Assembly: GCF_003609605.1 (NCBI RefSeq)
Contig: NZ_MCHY01000008.1
Location: forward strand, 1-64,000
DNA: 64,000 nucleotides
Origin: Ammoniphilus oxalaticus
GTDB taxonomy: Bacteria > Bacillota > Bacilli > Aneurinibacillales > RAOX-1
Direction of reading: 5' to 3'
The notes beneath the pieces were generated by a model. The model was not told the origin of the DNA. It ran no database searches and saw only the letters and a program-made list of their open reading frames with translations. Below, one piece after another: positions 35,993 through 45,733 of the stretch (the first letter of the stretch is position 1; every line of letters begins with the position of its first letter). A program made the translations under genes and the position numbers.

Positions 35993-38635
35993 ATGAACAA
36001 TAAAAAATTCATTATTTTGGATGGGAATAGTATTGCTTATCGCGCGTTCTATGCTCTGCCTCTATTAAATAATGCAAGCGGTCTGCATACAAATGCAGTT
36101 TATGGATTTACGACGATGCTATTGAAAATATTAGAGGAACAAAAGCCAACGCATCTCCTTGTCGCCTTTGACGCTGGGAAAGTTGTGTTTAGACATGAAG
36201 ATTATCAAGATTATAAAGCTGGCAGAGCAAGAACCCCCGGTGAATTATCAGAGCAGTTTCCTTATATTAGAGAACTTTTGGATCATTTTAAGATAAAGCA
36301 TATTGAGCAAGAAGGGTACGAAGCGGATGATATTATCGGCACCCTTACGTTACAGGCGGATCAAGAAGCAATTCCGACTGTAATCGTAACAGGTGATAAG
36401 GATATGTTGCAGCTCGTTTCAGAGTATGTCCAAGTAGCGTTAATCAGAAGAGGAATTAGCGAGGTAGAGTGGTATACGCCCGCGACGATTAAAGAAGAAT
36501 ATGGTCTTGCTCCTAACCAAATTATCGACTTAAAAGGATTGATGGGTGATACATCGGATAACATACCCGGCGTGCCAGGCGTGGGCGAGAAAACCGCGTT
36601 AAAGCTACTGCATCAATTTGATTCGATGGAACGTGTTTTGGACAGTATCGACGAGGTGTCGGGTAAACGGTTAAAAGAAAATCTTGAAAAATACCGCGAC
36701 GATGCGGTAATGAGTAAAGAGTTAGCGACGATTCATCGGTCGGTTCCGATTGAACTTCCAATCGATTCGCTGCTTTATACTGGCTATGAATCTGAGGAAG
36801 TTGGCAAGATTTTTGAAAAATTTGAGTTTAACTCATTAATGGAACGGGTCGGTCAAGAAGCAACGGTTGAAGATAAGAGTTTAGCCGAGGTCGATTTCAC
36901 AATCGTAACGGAAGAGAACTGGGATGACTTCGAAACAATGCTTTGCGATGACTGTTGTTTATATGTTGAGTTAGATGGAACGAATGTTCATCGCGCCGAG
37001 CTAATCGGATTTGGCTTAGAACATGATGAAAAAGTTGTCTACATTCCCTATCAAACGGCAAAACAATGGACAGGCTTTCAAGAGTGGTTACAAGCGGATA
37101 ACGGGAAGGTCGTCCACGATTTGAAGCAGGCAAAGGTCGCGCTAGCTTGGCATGACCTGCGGATTGAAGGTGTGGCTCTTGATATTATGTTGGCTTCTTA
37201 TTTAATTAACCCTTCCGAGTCAAAATTCGATCTGCAAGAAGTCGTAAAACGGGCCAGTGGACAAACCATTTTGTCTGATGAGGAGGTTTACGGTAAAAAG
37301 GCGGTTAAAAATAAGCTGGACGCCGAACAAGTAGGGGCCCATGTTGCGAAGAAAGTAACATTGATTCGAAAATCTCAACAGGCGCTAAGCGAGCAATTGC
37401 AAGAAGCGGATATGTCCGCTTTGTTCCATGACCTTGAGATGCCGCTTGCTAGTGTGCTGGCTGAAATGGAATATACGGGAATTAACGTTGATTTACAACA
37501 ACTTAAGGGGATGGGTCAACAGTTAGAGGGCCAGTTGTCCGATTTAACGAATGAGATCCATCAACAGGCTGGTCAACAATTTAATATTAACTCACCTAAA
37601 CAACTAGGAGAAATCTTGTTTGATAAATTAGGATTGCCAGTCATCAAAAAGACGAAGACCGGTTATTCCACGAATGCGGACGTGCTTGATAAACTACAAG
37701 GTCAACACGAGATCATTCCGCAGATTTTACATTATAGGCAATTAGGTAAACTGTATTCAACCTATATAGAGGGGTTAATCAAAGAGATCCATCCCCAAAC
37801 AGGACGACTCCATACATCATATAATCAAGCAACGACGGCAACGGGACGGTTAAGCAGCGTCGAGCCAAATTTACAAAACATCCCGATTCGTTTGGAAGAA
37901 GGGAGAAGAATCCGTCAATCATTCGTTCCTTCAGAGGATAGTTGGGTTATTTTATCCGCGGATTATTCACAAATTGAACTTAGAGTGCTTGCTCATATTG
38001 CGGGAGATGAAAATCTAGTGGAGGCCTTCTTACAAGGGGCGGACATCCATACGAAAACGGCGATGAATGTGTTCGGGGTCTTAGCCGATGACGTAACCTC
38101 GGATATGAGAAGACAGGCTAAGGCAGTTAACTTTGGGATTATTTATGGCATTAGCGACTATGGATTATCGCAAAACTTAAATATTACGCGTAAAGAAGCC
38201 GCAAGTTTTATCGAACGGTACTTCGACGTGTTTCAAGGTGTGCAGGAATACATGAAAGACATTGTGGAAAAAGCCAAACAAGATGGGTACGTAACGACAT
38301 TGTTGAATCGAAGAAGATACTTGCCTGAGATTACGCATCGGAATTTTAATATTCGTAGTTTTGCCGAGCGTACCGCGATGAATACGCCGATCCAAGGTTC
38401 AGCCGCGGATATTATCAAGTTAGCGATGGTTAATATGAGTCGAGCGTTAACAGAAAAGAAGCTGCGCAGTCGCATGCTATTGCAGGTGCATGACGAACTC
38501 GTCTTTGAAGTTCCAAAGGAAGAGTTAGAGCAGATGAAACAACTCGTTGCGGAAACGATGGAACAAGCCATAACATTGCGCGTGCCGTTGAAGGTGGAAG
38601 TGAGTTGGGGAGATACTTGGTACGATACAAAATAA
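35993..38635 (+). CDS. polA: DNA polymerase I
   Basis: An 880-residue family A polymerase: 5'-3' exonuclease (about residues 1-290, YEADDIIGTL and TGDKDMLQL), a degenerate 3'-5' exonuclease domain (about 300-470; the first acidic motif reads YVELDGTN instead of the DEDD pattern, so proofreading is probably absent as in Bacillus Pol I), and polymerase with SADYSQIELRVLAH, RRQAKAVNFGIIYG and QVHDELVFEV. Repair and Okazaki-fragment maturation. AGAGGGG lies upstream of the start. Confidence 0.97.
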   Translation: MNNKKFIILDGNSIAYRAFYALPLLNNASGLHTNAVYGFTTMLLKILEEQKPTHLLVAFDAGKVVFRHEDYQDYKAGRARTPGELSEQFPYIRELLDHFKIKHIEQEGYEADDIIGTLTLQADQEAIPTVIVTGDKDMLQLVSEYVQVALIRRGISEVEWYTPATIKEEYGLAPNQIIDLKGLMGDTSDNIPGVPGVGEKTALKLLHQFDSMERVLDSIDEVSGKRLKENLEKYRDDAVMSKELATIHRSVPIELPIDSLLYTGYESEEVGKIFEKFEFNSLMERVGQEATVEDKSLAEVDFTIVTEENWDDFETMLCDDCCLYVELDGTNVHRAELIGFGLEHDEKVVYIPYQTAKQWTGFQEWLQADNGKVVHDLKQAKVALAWHDLRIEGVALDIMLASYLINPSESKFDLQEVVKRASGQTILSDEEVYGKKAVKNKLDAEQVGAHVAKKVTLIRKSQQALSEQLQEADMSALFHDLEMPLASVLAEMEYTGINVDLQQLKGMGQQLEGQLSDLTNEIHQQAGQQFNINSPKQLGEILFDKLGLPVIKKTKTGYSTNADVLDKLQGQHEIIPQILHYRQLGKLYSTYIEGLIKEIHPQTGRLHTSYNQATTATGRLSSVEPNLQNIPIRLEEGRRIRQSFVPSEDSWVILSADYSQIELRVLAHIAGDENLVEAFLQGADIHTKTAMNVFGVLADDVTSDMRRQAKAVNFGIIYGISDYGLSQNLNITRKEAASFIERYFDVFQGVQEYMKDIVEKAKQDGYVTTLLNRRRYLPEITHRNFNIRSFAERTAMNTPIQGSAADIIKLAMVNMSRALTEKKLRSRMLLQVHDELVFEVPKEELEQMKQLVAETMEQAITLRVPLKVEVSWGDTWYDTK

Positions 38636-38647
38636 GGGGGATGCGCA

Positions 38648-39481
38648 GTGCCGGAGTTGCCTGAGGTAGAAACTGTAAAAAGAACGTTACAAACCCTCGT
38701 TTGCGGCAAAAAGATTGAGCGTGTAACTGTTTCACTGCCACGGATCGCTCGCTCTCCTTCTGATTTGATGCAATTTTGTTCTCTTTTAGAAGGAGAAACG
38801 ATTCAAGATGTGGAAAGAAGAGGTAAGTTTTTAAAGGTGATCATGGATGAAATCGTGTTAGTATCCCATTTACGTATGGAGGGACGTTACGGTGTATACC
38901 AGGCGAATGAACCGCTTGAAAAACATACGCACGTTATTTTTCATTTTACCGATGGGACGGAACTAAGGTATAGGGATGTAAGGCAGTTTGGCACGATGGA
39001 CGTTCTATTAAAAGGGGAAGTTGATCACTTTCCGTCCCTTGCCAAGTTAGGTCCCGAGCCGTTAGCCGATGAATTTACGCTATCTCAATTTAGAACGCTC
39101 ATGAAAGGAAGGAGCGGAAAAATTAAACCTTTATTGTTAAACCAAGAATTTATTGTTGGTTTAGGTAATATCTATGTGGATGAGGCTTTGTATGCAGCGC
39201 GGATTCATCCAGAGACAGCGGCGGATCAACTTTCCGCCAATAAACTGGCCGAGCTCTATCAGGCGATTCGAGACACGTTGCAAGCAGCAGTTGAGCAAGG
39301 CGGCAGCTCAATCAAGTCTTATGTAAACGGTCAAGGGGAAATGGGTATGTTTCAACAGCAATTGCAAGCCTATGGAAGAAACGGGGAGCCTTGTTCGCGC
39401 TGTGGAAATACGCTCGAAAGAACCGTTGTGGCGGGTCGGGGCACCCACTTTTGTCCGCGATGTCAAAAACAAATGAAATAG
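38648..39481 (+). CDS. mutM: Formamidopyrimidine-DNA glycosylase
   Basis: A 277-residue Fpg/MutM: PELPEVETVKRTL with the N-terminal Pro nucleophile after Met removal, the H2TH region (NQEFIVGLGNIYVDEALYAARI in parts) and a C-terminal zinc finger CSRCGNTLERTVVAGRGTHF ending CPRC. It excises oxidised guanines. GTG start 12 nt after the polA stop with AAGGGGG upstream. Same polA-mutM order as B. subtilis. Confidence 0.96.
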   Translation: MPELPEVETVKRTLQTLVCGKKIERVTVSLPRIARSPSDLMQFCSLLEGETIQDVERRGKFLKVIMDEIVLVSHLRMEGRYGVYQANEPLEKHTHVIFHFTDGTELRYRDVRQFGTMDVLLKGEVDHFPSLAKLGPEPLADEFTLSQFRTLMKGRSGKIKPLLLNQEFIVGLGNIYVDEALYAARIHPETAADQLSANKLAELYQAIRDTLQAAVEQGGSSIKSYVNGQGEMGMFQQQLQAYGRNGEPCSRCGNTLERTVVAGRGTHFCPRCQKQMK

Positions 39482-39558
39482 AAATAGCATAACTAGGCAC
39501 AGCCTATTTTCTTCCTCCATATCATAGTGGTAGAAGCTGTTGGTTAGGAGGGAGTTAC

Positions 39559-40224
39559 TTGCTACATCTTGTTTCATTGTTGGCTATTGCTTTCGCGGTA
39601 AGTTTGGATGGATTTGGCGTAGGAATTAGCTATGGCTTGAGAAGGATTAAGATTCCGTTATCATCAATCTTAATCATCACATTTTGTACGGCGGTTGTGA
39701 TTGTTGGCTCCATGAACTTAGGTCAATTGTTAGCTGAATATATAGATTTAGAAGCGGCGAATCTAATCGGGGCTTGGGTGTTGATCGGGGTCGGGTGTTG
39801 GTCGATTTTCAATTTGTATCAAAATAAAGAAACACAGCCTGGCCGCAGCGAAGCAGAGGCGGTTGAGGTGGAACAGAGTCCCAAACAAGTCCTCAAGCTA
39901 GAAATTAAGATACTTGGGCTTGTCGTTCATATTTTAAAGAAACCAACGATTGCGGACATGGATAAGTCGGGAGAAATAACGGCTGGAGAAGCAACTTTAT
40001 TAGGATTTGCCTTATCGATGGATGCGTTTGGCGCGGGATTTGGCGCCGCGTTGATGGGTTTTTCCCCATGGTCAACCGGATTGGTTGTTTCCGCTTTATG
40101 CACCTTGTTTATTCTGTTGGGTTTAAGAATTGGGTTTATGTATTCGAATATCGCATGGGTTAAGCGTCTTTCCTTTATCCCCGGGGTGATCTTAATCTTG
40201 TTCGGAATATCTAGAATTTGGTAA
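39559..40224 (+). CDS. ytaF: Sporulation membrane protein YtaF
   Basis: A 221-residue protein with six hydrophobic helices in two halves (LDGFGVGISYGLRR and MDAFGAGFGAALMGF repeats), a MntP-like cation-exporter fold, and a charged central loop (about 95-140). TTG start at 39559 with AGGAGGGAG upstream. B. subtilis YtaF is a forespore protein between mutM and coaE, the same position as here. Ion specificity unknown. Confidence 0.85.
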   Translation: MLHLVSLLAIAFAVSLDGFGVGISYGLRRIKIPLSSILIITFCTAVVIVGSMNLGQLLAEYIDLEAANLIGAWVLIGVGCWSIFNLYQNKETQPGRSEAEAVEVEQSPKQVLKLEIKILGLVVHILKKPTIADMDKSGEITAGEATLLGFALSMDAFGAGFGAALMGFSPWSTGLVVSALCTLFILLGLRIGFMYSNIAWVKRLSFIPGVILILFGISRIW

Positions 40225-40253
40225 GCCAAATACGATAGAGGGAGAATGCGCGG

Positions 40254-40877
40254 ATGATTGTTGGATTAACGGGTAGCATTGCCTGTGGAAAAACAACGGT
40301 AGCAAATATGTTTAAAGAGATGGGTTGCCCGATTGTCGATGCGGACCTCGTTGCCAGAGAAGTGGTTATGCCGGGTGAACGGGGACTGCAACTTGTCTCG
40401 GAAAGATTTGGAGCTGACGTACTAGCAGAGGATGGAACATTGAATCGCAAGGCGTTAGGAAAAATTATTTTTGACGAACCTGCGGCGCGCGCAGATTTGA
40501 ATGCTATTCTTCACCCGTTAATTCGGCAGAGAATGCAAGAAAAAAAGGAAGAGGCGCTTCAATCAGACTCCCCATTTGTGATTATGGATATCCCTTTGTT
40601 ATATGAAAACGAGCATGAGACGACGGTTGATTACGTCGTTGTCGTATATATCCCTGAGCATGTTCAACTGGACAGATTGATGCAAAGGGATGGCTTTAGC
40701 GCGCAAGAGGCCAAAAAACGGATCGCTTCCCAGATGGATATTGAGGAGAAAAGGAAGCGAGCTGATTATGTGATTGACAATGATGGTTCACTGGAAAACA
40801 CACGACGGCAGGTCGAAAAAATATTTAATCAATTGAGTAGGATCAAAGGAAACGATGGAAATAAAGACAAATCGTAA
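40254..40877 (+). CDS. coaE: Dephospho-CoA kinase
   Basis: A 207-residue kinase with Walker A GSIACGKTT at residues 7-15, the DADLVAREV substrate motif and the LID-type RMQRDG-like RLMQRDGFSAQEAKKRI. Last step of CoA synthesis. The start follows AGAGGGAG. Its 3' end overlaps the lytic transglycosylase gene by 23 nt. Confidence 0.95.
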   Translation: MIVGLTGSIACGKTTVANMFKEMGCPIVDADLVAREVVMPGERGLQLVSERFGADVLAEDGTLNRKALGKIIFDEPAARADLNAILHPLIRQRMQEKKEEALQSDSPFVIMDIPLLYENEHETTVDYVVVVYIPEHVQLDRLMQRDGFSAQEAKKRIASQMDIEEKRKRADYVIDNDGSLENTRRQVEKIFNQLSRIKGNDGNKDKS

Positions 40878-41409
40878 AATCACTTTATTGTGCTTGCTTC
40901 TTGCCTTGTTCTTTTTGTTGAACAGTCAATTATTTTGGAAGGCGATTTATCCCGTTTATTTTAAAAATGAGGTAGCGGAGGCGTCGTCGCAATACAATGT
41001 TGATCCCTATTTAGTTTTTTCAATCATTCAAATCGAAAGCAACTTTAAACATATGCGCACGTCGAATAAAGGCGCAAAAGGTTTGATGCAGATTATGCCA
41101 GAAACGGCGGAATGGGTGATTGAGCAAGCTCAACTTCCCTCGGAACTTTTGACTAAAATCGATGATCCGGAGGTAAATATTGCCATTGGATCTTGGTATA
41201 TCTCCTTTTTAGAAAGAAAATTTCATCAAAATCATTTTGCGGTGATCGCCGCTTATAACGCTGGACCAGGCAATGTTGAACGATGGTTGAAAGAAGATCA
41301 ATGGGACGGCACTTATCGAAATATGGCGGATATTCCATTTGGGGAGACGAGACATTATTTGCAACGCGTGCTTTACTTTTATGGGAAATTCCGCGATATT
41401 TATGAGTAA
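40855..41409 (+). CDS. Membrane-anchored lytic transglycosylase (SLT domain)
   Basis: A 184-residue protein with an N-terminal signal anchor (about residues 9-30) and a C-terminal SLT domain: IQIESNFKHMRTSNKGAKGL with catalytic Glu61, MQIMPETA and AAYNAGPGNVERWL. It cleaves peptidoglycan to 1,6-anhydro products. The start lies inside the coaE end with AAAGGAA upstream, so translation is probably coupled. In Bacillales this gene is usual after coaE. Confidence 0.9.
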   Translation: MEIKTNRKITLLCLLLALFFLLNSQLFWKAIYPVYFKNEVAEASSQYNVDPYLVFSIIQIESNFKHMRTSNKGAKGLMQIMPETAEWVIEQAQLPSELLTKIDDPEVNIAIGSWYISFLERKFHQNHFAVIAAYNAGPGNVERWLKEDQWDGTYRNMADIPFGETRHYLQRVLYFYGKFRDIYE

Positions 41410-41485
41410 AGGTGAATCAGAAAAGCAGGGAATGGAAGTTTATGGGTAACGCGCATTTTTAAAAATATATTTTATTAAGAAACAA

Positions 41486-41513
41486 TTGCAATATGTGTCA
41501 TACTTATTATAAT
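41486..41513 (+). promoter_or_regulatory. Sigma-A promoter of gapB
   Basis: TTGCAA (41486-41491), 16-bp spacer, TATAAT (41508-41513), 46 nt before the gapB start. Confidence 0.7.
41494..41504 (+). promoter_or_regulatory. CcpN-type operator in the gapB promoter
   Basis: TGTGTCATACT matches all positions of the published B. subtilis CcpN box TRTGHYATAYW and occupies the spacer between the -35 and -10 boxes. CcpN represses gapB on glycolytic carbon in B. subtilis. A second weaker copy may start at 41529. Confidence 0.65.
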
Positions 41514-41559
41514 TAAAGAGAGTAATAGTATGTGATAAATGCGAGAGGGGAACAAACTT

Positions 41560-42591
41560 ATGACAAAAATAGGGATTAACGGATTTGGACGGATTGGAAG
41601 AATGGTTTTTAGAAAAGCCATAGAGGATCCAAATGTAGAAGTTGTAGCAATCAACGCTAGTTACCCTGCGGAAACCCTTGCTCATCTTATAAAGTATGAT
41701 AGCATCCACGGAACTATTTCCGATCATGTTGAAGTGAAAGATAATCAAATTATTATAAATGGTAAGCCGACCCAATTATTGAGCGACCGTAACCCGGAGA
41801 ATCTGCCGTGGGCCGAACTTGGGGTTGAAATCGTCGTTGAAGCGACAGGAAAGTTTACGAGCCGTGAGGGAGCGGGTAAGCATATCGCCGCGGGAGCAAA
41901 AAAAGTGGTGATTACCGCGCCTGGAAAAGATGAGGATGTTACCATTGTGATGGGTGTAAATGAAGCGGATTACGATCATCAAAATCACCATATTGTTTCC
42001 AACGCGTCTTGCACAACAAATTGCTTGGCTCCAGTTGCCAAGGTGCTGGACGAAGCGTTTGGGATTGAATATGGGATGATGACAACGGTTCACGCTTATA
42101 CGAATGACCAGAAAAATCTAGATAACCCGCATAAAGATTTGAGGCGAGCAAGAGCTTGCGCGCAATCGATTATTCCGACCTCGACAGGCGCCGCTAAAGC
42201 GGTGGCGCAAGTATTGCCGCAATTGCAAGGAAAGTTGAACGGACTGGCTTTGCGTGTGCCAACCCCGAATGTATCAATTGTTGACCTTGTGATCAATACG
42301 AACAAGTCGGTTACCGTTGATGAGGTAAATCGGGTTCTCAAAGAAGCGGCTGACGTGTCAATGAGCAAATACATTGAATTTACTGAAGCGCCGCTTGTGT
42401 CCATTGATTTTAATGGCAATGAACATTCCTCGATCGTTGACGGGTTATCCACGATGGTGATGGGGGATAAGCAAGTAAAAGTGATGGTTTGGTATGATAA
42501 TGAATGGGGCTATTCTTGCCGTGTGCTTGATCTTGTAAAGCATGTATCAGAAGCGGCCCATATTAAAAGAAATCAAGGAATTACAGCTTAG
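41560..42591 (+). CDS. gapB: Glyceraldehyde-3-phosphate dehydrogenase, gluconeogenic GapB type
   Basis: A 343-residue GAPDH: NAD(P) motif INGFGRIGRMVFR, catalytic Cys in SNASCTTNC near residue 150, and PTSTGAAKAV. The sequence follows B. subtilis GapB closely (EVVAINASYPAETLAHLIKY, NPHKDLRRARAC), and its genomic place between coaE-related genes and nrdR-dnaB fits gapB, the NADP-preferring gluconeogenic enzyme. The CcpN box supports this. I start at ATG 41560 behind AGAGGGG. speD, which follows gapB in B. subtilis, is absent. Confidence 0.93.
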   Translation: MTKIGINGFGRIGRMVFRKAIEDPNVEVVAINASYPAETLAHLIKYDSIHGTISDHVEVKDNQIIINGKPTQLLSDRNPENLPWAELGVEIVVEATGKFTSREGAGKHIAAGAKKVVITAPGKDEDVTIVMGVNEADYDHQNHHIVSNASCTTNCLAPVAKVLDEAFGIEYGMMTTVHAYTNDQKNLDNPHKDLRRARACAQSIIPTSTGAAKAVAQVLPQLQGKLNGLALRVPTPNVSIVDLVINTNKSVTVDEVNRVLKEAADVSMSKYIEFTEAPLVSIDFNGNEHSSIVDGLSTMVMGDKQVKVMVWYDNEWGYSCRVLDLVKHVSEAAHIKRNQGITA

Positions 42592-42617
42592 AACCGCTTA
42601 ATGCGGTTCTTTTTTTT
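42591..42617 (+). terminator. Intrinsic terminator of gapB
   Basis: GAACCGC (42591-42597) pairs with GCGGTTC (42603-42609), loop TTAAT, followed by eight T. It begins at the stop codon. Confidence 0.85.
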
Positions 42618-42729
42618 GAACAATAAGCGCGTTCTAGTTTTTGTTTACAGCGACATGTCCATGAGAAATTTGCTACAATAGAGAAAAGCTTAGGCTTATG
42701 GGAATGAATGCTTTTAGGAGTTGGTAAAT

Positions 42730-43203
42730 ATGCGTTGCCCTCTTTGTCAATATAATGGAACGCGGGTGCTAGACTCGCGCCCCGTTAATGATGCTAGGTC
42801 GGTACGCCGCAGAAGAGAATGTGAAGATTGCGGAAATCGATTTACTACATTTGAAATGGTAGAGGAGACACCTCTGTTAGTCGTCAAAAAAGACGGAACT
42901 CGGGAGGAATTTAACAGGGAAAAGGTTTTGCATGGACTTGTTAGGGCCTGTGAGAAAAGACCTGTTCCAATCGAGACGTTGGAAAATATCGTGGATAAAA
43001 TTGGTCAAGAACTAAGGAGCTTAGGGCGCGGTGAAGTGAATAGTCAGGACGTTGGAGAATTGGTTATGCGCGCTTTATATGATGTTGATGAAGTTTCTTA
43101 TGTCCGTTTTGCTTCAGTTTATCGCCAGTTCAAAGATATTAATGTTTTTATCGAGGAACTCGAAGAATTGTTGAGTAGCAATAAAAATAAGACCACTCTT
43201 TAA
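42730..43203 (+). CDS. nrdR: Transcriptional repressor NrdR
   Basis: A 157-residue NrdR: zinc ribbon with C3, C6, C31, C34 (CPLC...CEDC) and an ATP-cone domain (about residues 48-140, [27 protein letters not shown]). It represses ribonucleotide reductase genes by sensing ATP/dATP. ATG 42730 follows TAGGAG; a TTG at 42721 overlaps this region. Upstream of dnaB as in B. subtilis. Confidence 0.95.
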   Translation: MRCPLCQYNGTRVLDSRPVNDARSVRRRRECEDCGNRFTTFEMVEETPLLVVKKDGTREEFNREKVLHGLVRACEKRPVPIETLENIVDKIGQELRSLGRGEVNSQDVGELVMRALYDVDEVSYVRFASVYRQFKDINVFIEELEELLSSNKNKTTL

Positions 43204-43296
43204 GACGAAATCAATCTCTTTATATACGAGGTACAGGACAAAAAGCGTGTGTTTGCCTTTTAATAATGGATTTAATGGTAAGGGAGTTTAAGATCA

Positions 43297-44748
43297 ATGG
43301 GATTTACTTGGAAAGAAATTGTTCCTAATGATCATTACTGCTTGCGGGCGGCGGAAAAAATGAATTCATCAGAACTCATCTACATTACGCAACTTTATCA
43401 ACCGTTGATTGGTCCGCTGTCGACAAGCTTATACGTTACTTTTTATCACGAATGTCGTTTAGAAATATCGGAATCATCGATGGGGAATCATCGTGGCTTA
43501 ATGAGTATGATGGGAACTTCGCTTCATAAAATTATTGATGCTCGCGAGAAGCTTGAGGCTGTGGGGCTACTAAAAACGATCAAAGTAGAAGGTGTAGAAG
43601 CCGGCAATCACTACTATGAATATGAGCTGCTTTCCCCCATGCCGCCATCTCAGTTTTTTGATGATGATATGTTGAATATTATGTTACTTAATCGAGTCGG
43701 GAAACAAAAATATCGCCAACTGCGTGAAAGGTTGTTAGGTAAGAGCAAAGCCGCCTTACCTGATGGAGAGCGAACAGACTTAACGAAAAGTTTTGATCAA
43801 ATTTTCCGCGCGATTATCCCTTCTGAATTACTCATTACGCCTGGATCGGAAACGGATCAATTTTTAGCTGAGGTGGAGGGGCAATTCCCGACGGATCCAG
43901 CCCCTCTTCCTGTTGTGGATGGGGACAAGCGCTTGCGTTTAACTGAGACAAATCCGGATTTTTCCTTTTTAGAGGCGGCTCTTCCAAAGACATGGATTAA
44001 GGATCGGAAACTTTCTTTAGAAATTAGGCAAGTGATTCAGAAATTGGCTTTCTTATATAATTTGAATGATCTACAGCTTTCCTACTTTCTTCAGGATCCG
44101 TATATTTGCGGGGATGATAATGAAATTCATCCCGGACGTTTGAAAAAAGTCGTCTATGATTGGTATCAACGAGAACACCAGGGAAACCCAATGATATCGG
44201 AACCTACTCCGCCGCCTAAAGAAAAGTCACAACCCATTGCTGAGGCTTCATTAACAAAAGAGGACGCGCATAAGCAAGCGCTGGCAACGGTATCGCCGCT
44301 GACCTTAATTGAACAGTATCAGGCGGGAAGTAAAGTTTCCCCCGCAGATGTTAAAATTGTGGAGGAACTGACGCAATCTTATAGGCTACCCTCTGGCGTC
44401 ATCAATGTTCTGCTTGAGTATGTCATGATGACAAATAATAAGCAGTTGCCAAGGGCTTTAATATTTAAAATCGCATCACATTGGAAACGATTAAAGATTG
44501 AAGACGTTGAACAGGCGTTGGGGCAAGCGAAGCAATTGTACCAAGAAACAAATCAACCAAAGGCAAATAAAGCAAATCCAGCCCGACAACAAAGATCGAA
44601 CCCAAGAAGACCAGCGACGACAAAGACAGATGTTCCAGAATGGGTCGCGCGACAAGGTTCGACACCCGCCAATAATGAGGAACTAACGGAAGAGCAAAAA
44701 AGACAGGCGGAAGAACTGTTGCGGGCGCTTGGAGAATTAAAGTCATAG
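43297..44748 (+). CDS. dnaB: Replication initiation and membrane attachment protein DnaB
   Basis: A 483-residue DnaB of the Bacillus type (not the helicase). N-terminal domain WKEIVPNDHYCLRA...YITQLYQPLIGPLSTSLY, two DnaB/DnaD-like helical domains, and a basic, Gln- and Asn-rich linker (about 400-445) before the C-terminus EEQKRQAEELLRALGE. It helps load the replicative helicase at oriC together with DnaD and DnaI. dnaI follows after 16 nt. Confidence 0.9.
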   Translation: MGFTWKEIVPNDHYCLRAAEKMNSSELIYITQLYQPLIGPLSTSLYVTFYHECRLEISESSMGNHRGLMSMMGTSLHKIIDAREKLEAVGLLKTIKVEGVEAGNHYYEYELLSPMPPSQFFDDDMLNIMLLNRVGKQKYRQLRERLLGKSKAALPDGERTDLTKSFDQIFRAIIPSELLITPGSETDQFLAEVEGQFPTDPAPLPVVDGDKRLRLTETNPDFSFLEAALPKTWIKDRKLSLEIRQVIQKLAFLYNLNDLQLSYFLQDPYICGDDNEIHPGRLKKVVYDWYQREHQGNPMISEPTPPPKEKSQPIAEASLTKEDAHKQALATVSPLTLIEQYQAGSKVSPADVKIVEELTQSYRLPSGVINVLLEYVMMTNNKQLPRALIFKIASHWKRLKIEDVEQALGQAKQLYQETNQPKANKANPARQQRSNPRRPATTKTDVPEWVARQGSTPANNEELTEEQKRQAEELLRALGELKS

Positions 44749-44764
44749 AAAGGGGGATATCGTC

Positions 44765-45733
44765 ATGCAATCGATCAATCAAGCTTTGTCTGAACTGAAA
44801 TTCAGAAAGCCCGCAGGCATGCCGTCTTTAGAGGAGTTACAACAGCGCGTGATGCTCGATCCGCTCATCGAACAGTTTCGAGCGCAATATCCAGAAATAA
44901 CGGATGACACGCTTGAACGATCTCTTGTAAAATTGGATCAAGCGATCCAAGAAGAGAAAAATTGCGCAAAGTGCGCTTCGTTAGACACTTGTCCAAACCT
45001 GGTTCAAGGACATAAAGCGGAATTAACTTGGTCTATGTCTTATATCGAGACGGTGATCACCCCATGTTCGAAATGGAAACACGATCAAGAGCAAAGAGGT
45101 CGCGAACAACTGATCCGATCGCATTACATTCCGCGTGATGTGATGGCGGCGACGTTTCAAGATTTTAAACAGGAACCGTCCAGGTTTCGGGCCTTCCACG
45201 CGCTAATGGATTTTTGCCTAGCAGTTGAACCGGGCAGCAAAAAGAAAAGGATGAAAGGGATCTATCTGTACGGTCCGCTTGGCGTCGGAAAGAGTTATCT
45301 GATGGCTGCGACCGCCCGTAAATTGGCAGATCGAAACATCTCGTCGTTACTGGTTTATACTCCAGATTTCTTCAGAGAAATTAAAGAGTCGTTACAGGAT
45401 AATACGCTTCAACAAAAAGTGGATACATTAAAGAAAGTGCCGGTGCTCTGCTTAGACGATATCGGGGCTGAGACACTATCCCCATGGGCTCGCGATGAAA
45501 TACTTGGAGCGATTTTGCAATATCGCATTTCTGAGAATTTACCGACTTTATTTACATCGAATTACGATTACAAAATGCTAGAAGAACACTTATCGCATTC
45601 CTCCAGAGGAGGGATTGAAGAAATGAAAGCGAAAAGAATAATGGAGAGAATCGTCCATTATTCAGAATGCTTTTTTGTTGATGGGATAAACCGCAGAGAG
45701 AGTGGAGGGGAGAATACCGATGAGCATCGATAA
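44765..45733 (+). CDS. dnaI: Primosomal protein DnaI, helicase loader
   Basis: A 322-residue AAA+ helicase loader. An N-terminal zinc-binding part with CAKCASLDTC near residues 67-76, and an ATPase domain with Walker A GPLGVGKSY near 170 and Walker B VLCLDDIGAE. It delivers the replicative helicase DnaC to DNA. Its end overlaps the start of the next gene by 14 nt. AAAGGGGG precedes the start. Confidence 0.93.
   Translation: MQSINQALSELKFRKPAGMPSLEELQQRVMLDPLIEQFRAQYPEITDDTLERSLVKLDQAIQEEKNCAKCASLDTCPNLVQGHKAELTWSMSYIETVITPCSKWKHDQEQRGREQLIRSHYIPRDVMAATFQDFKQEPSRFRAFHALMDFCLAVEPGSKKKRMKGIYLYGPLGVGKSYLMAATARKLADRNISSLLVYTPDFFREIKESLQDNTLQQKVDTLKKVPVLCLDDIGAETLSPWARDEILGAILQYRISENLPTLFTSNYDYKMLEEHLSHSSRGGIEEMKAKRIMERIVHYSECFFVDGINRRESGGENTDEHR

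Noticed and set aside
38233-38709. Minus-strand 158-codon frame across the polA-mutM junction
   Set aside because: Covers the most conserved polymerase region on the other strand; composition of a shadow frame.
39494-39510. Terminator after mutM (TAGGC-ACA-GCCTA followed by TTTT)
   Set aside because: Stem of 5 bp and a 3-nt loop is too weak for a confident call, and ytaF follows in the same direction.
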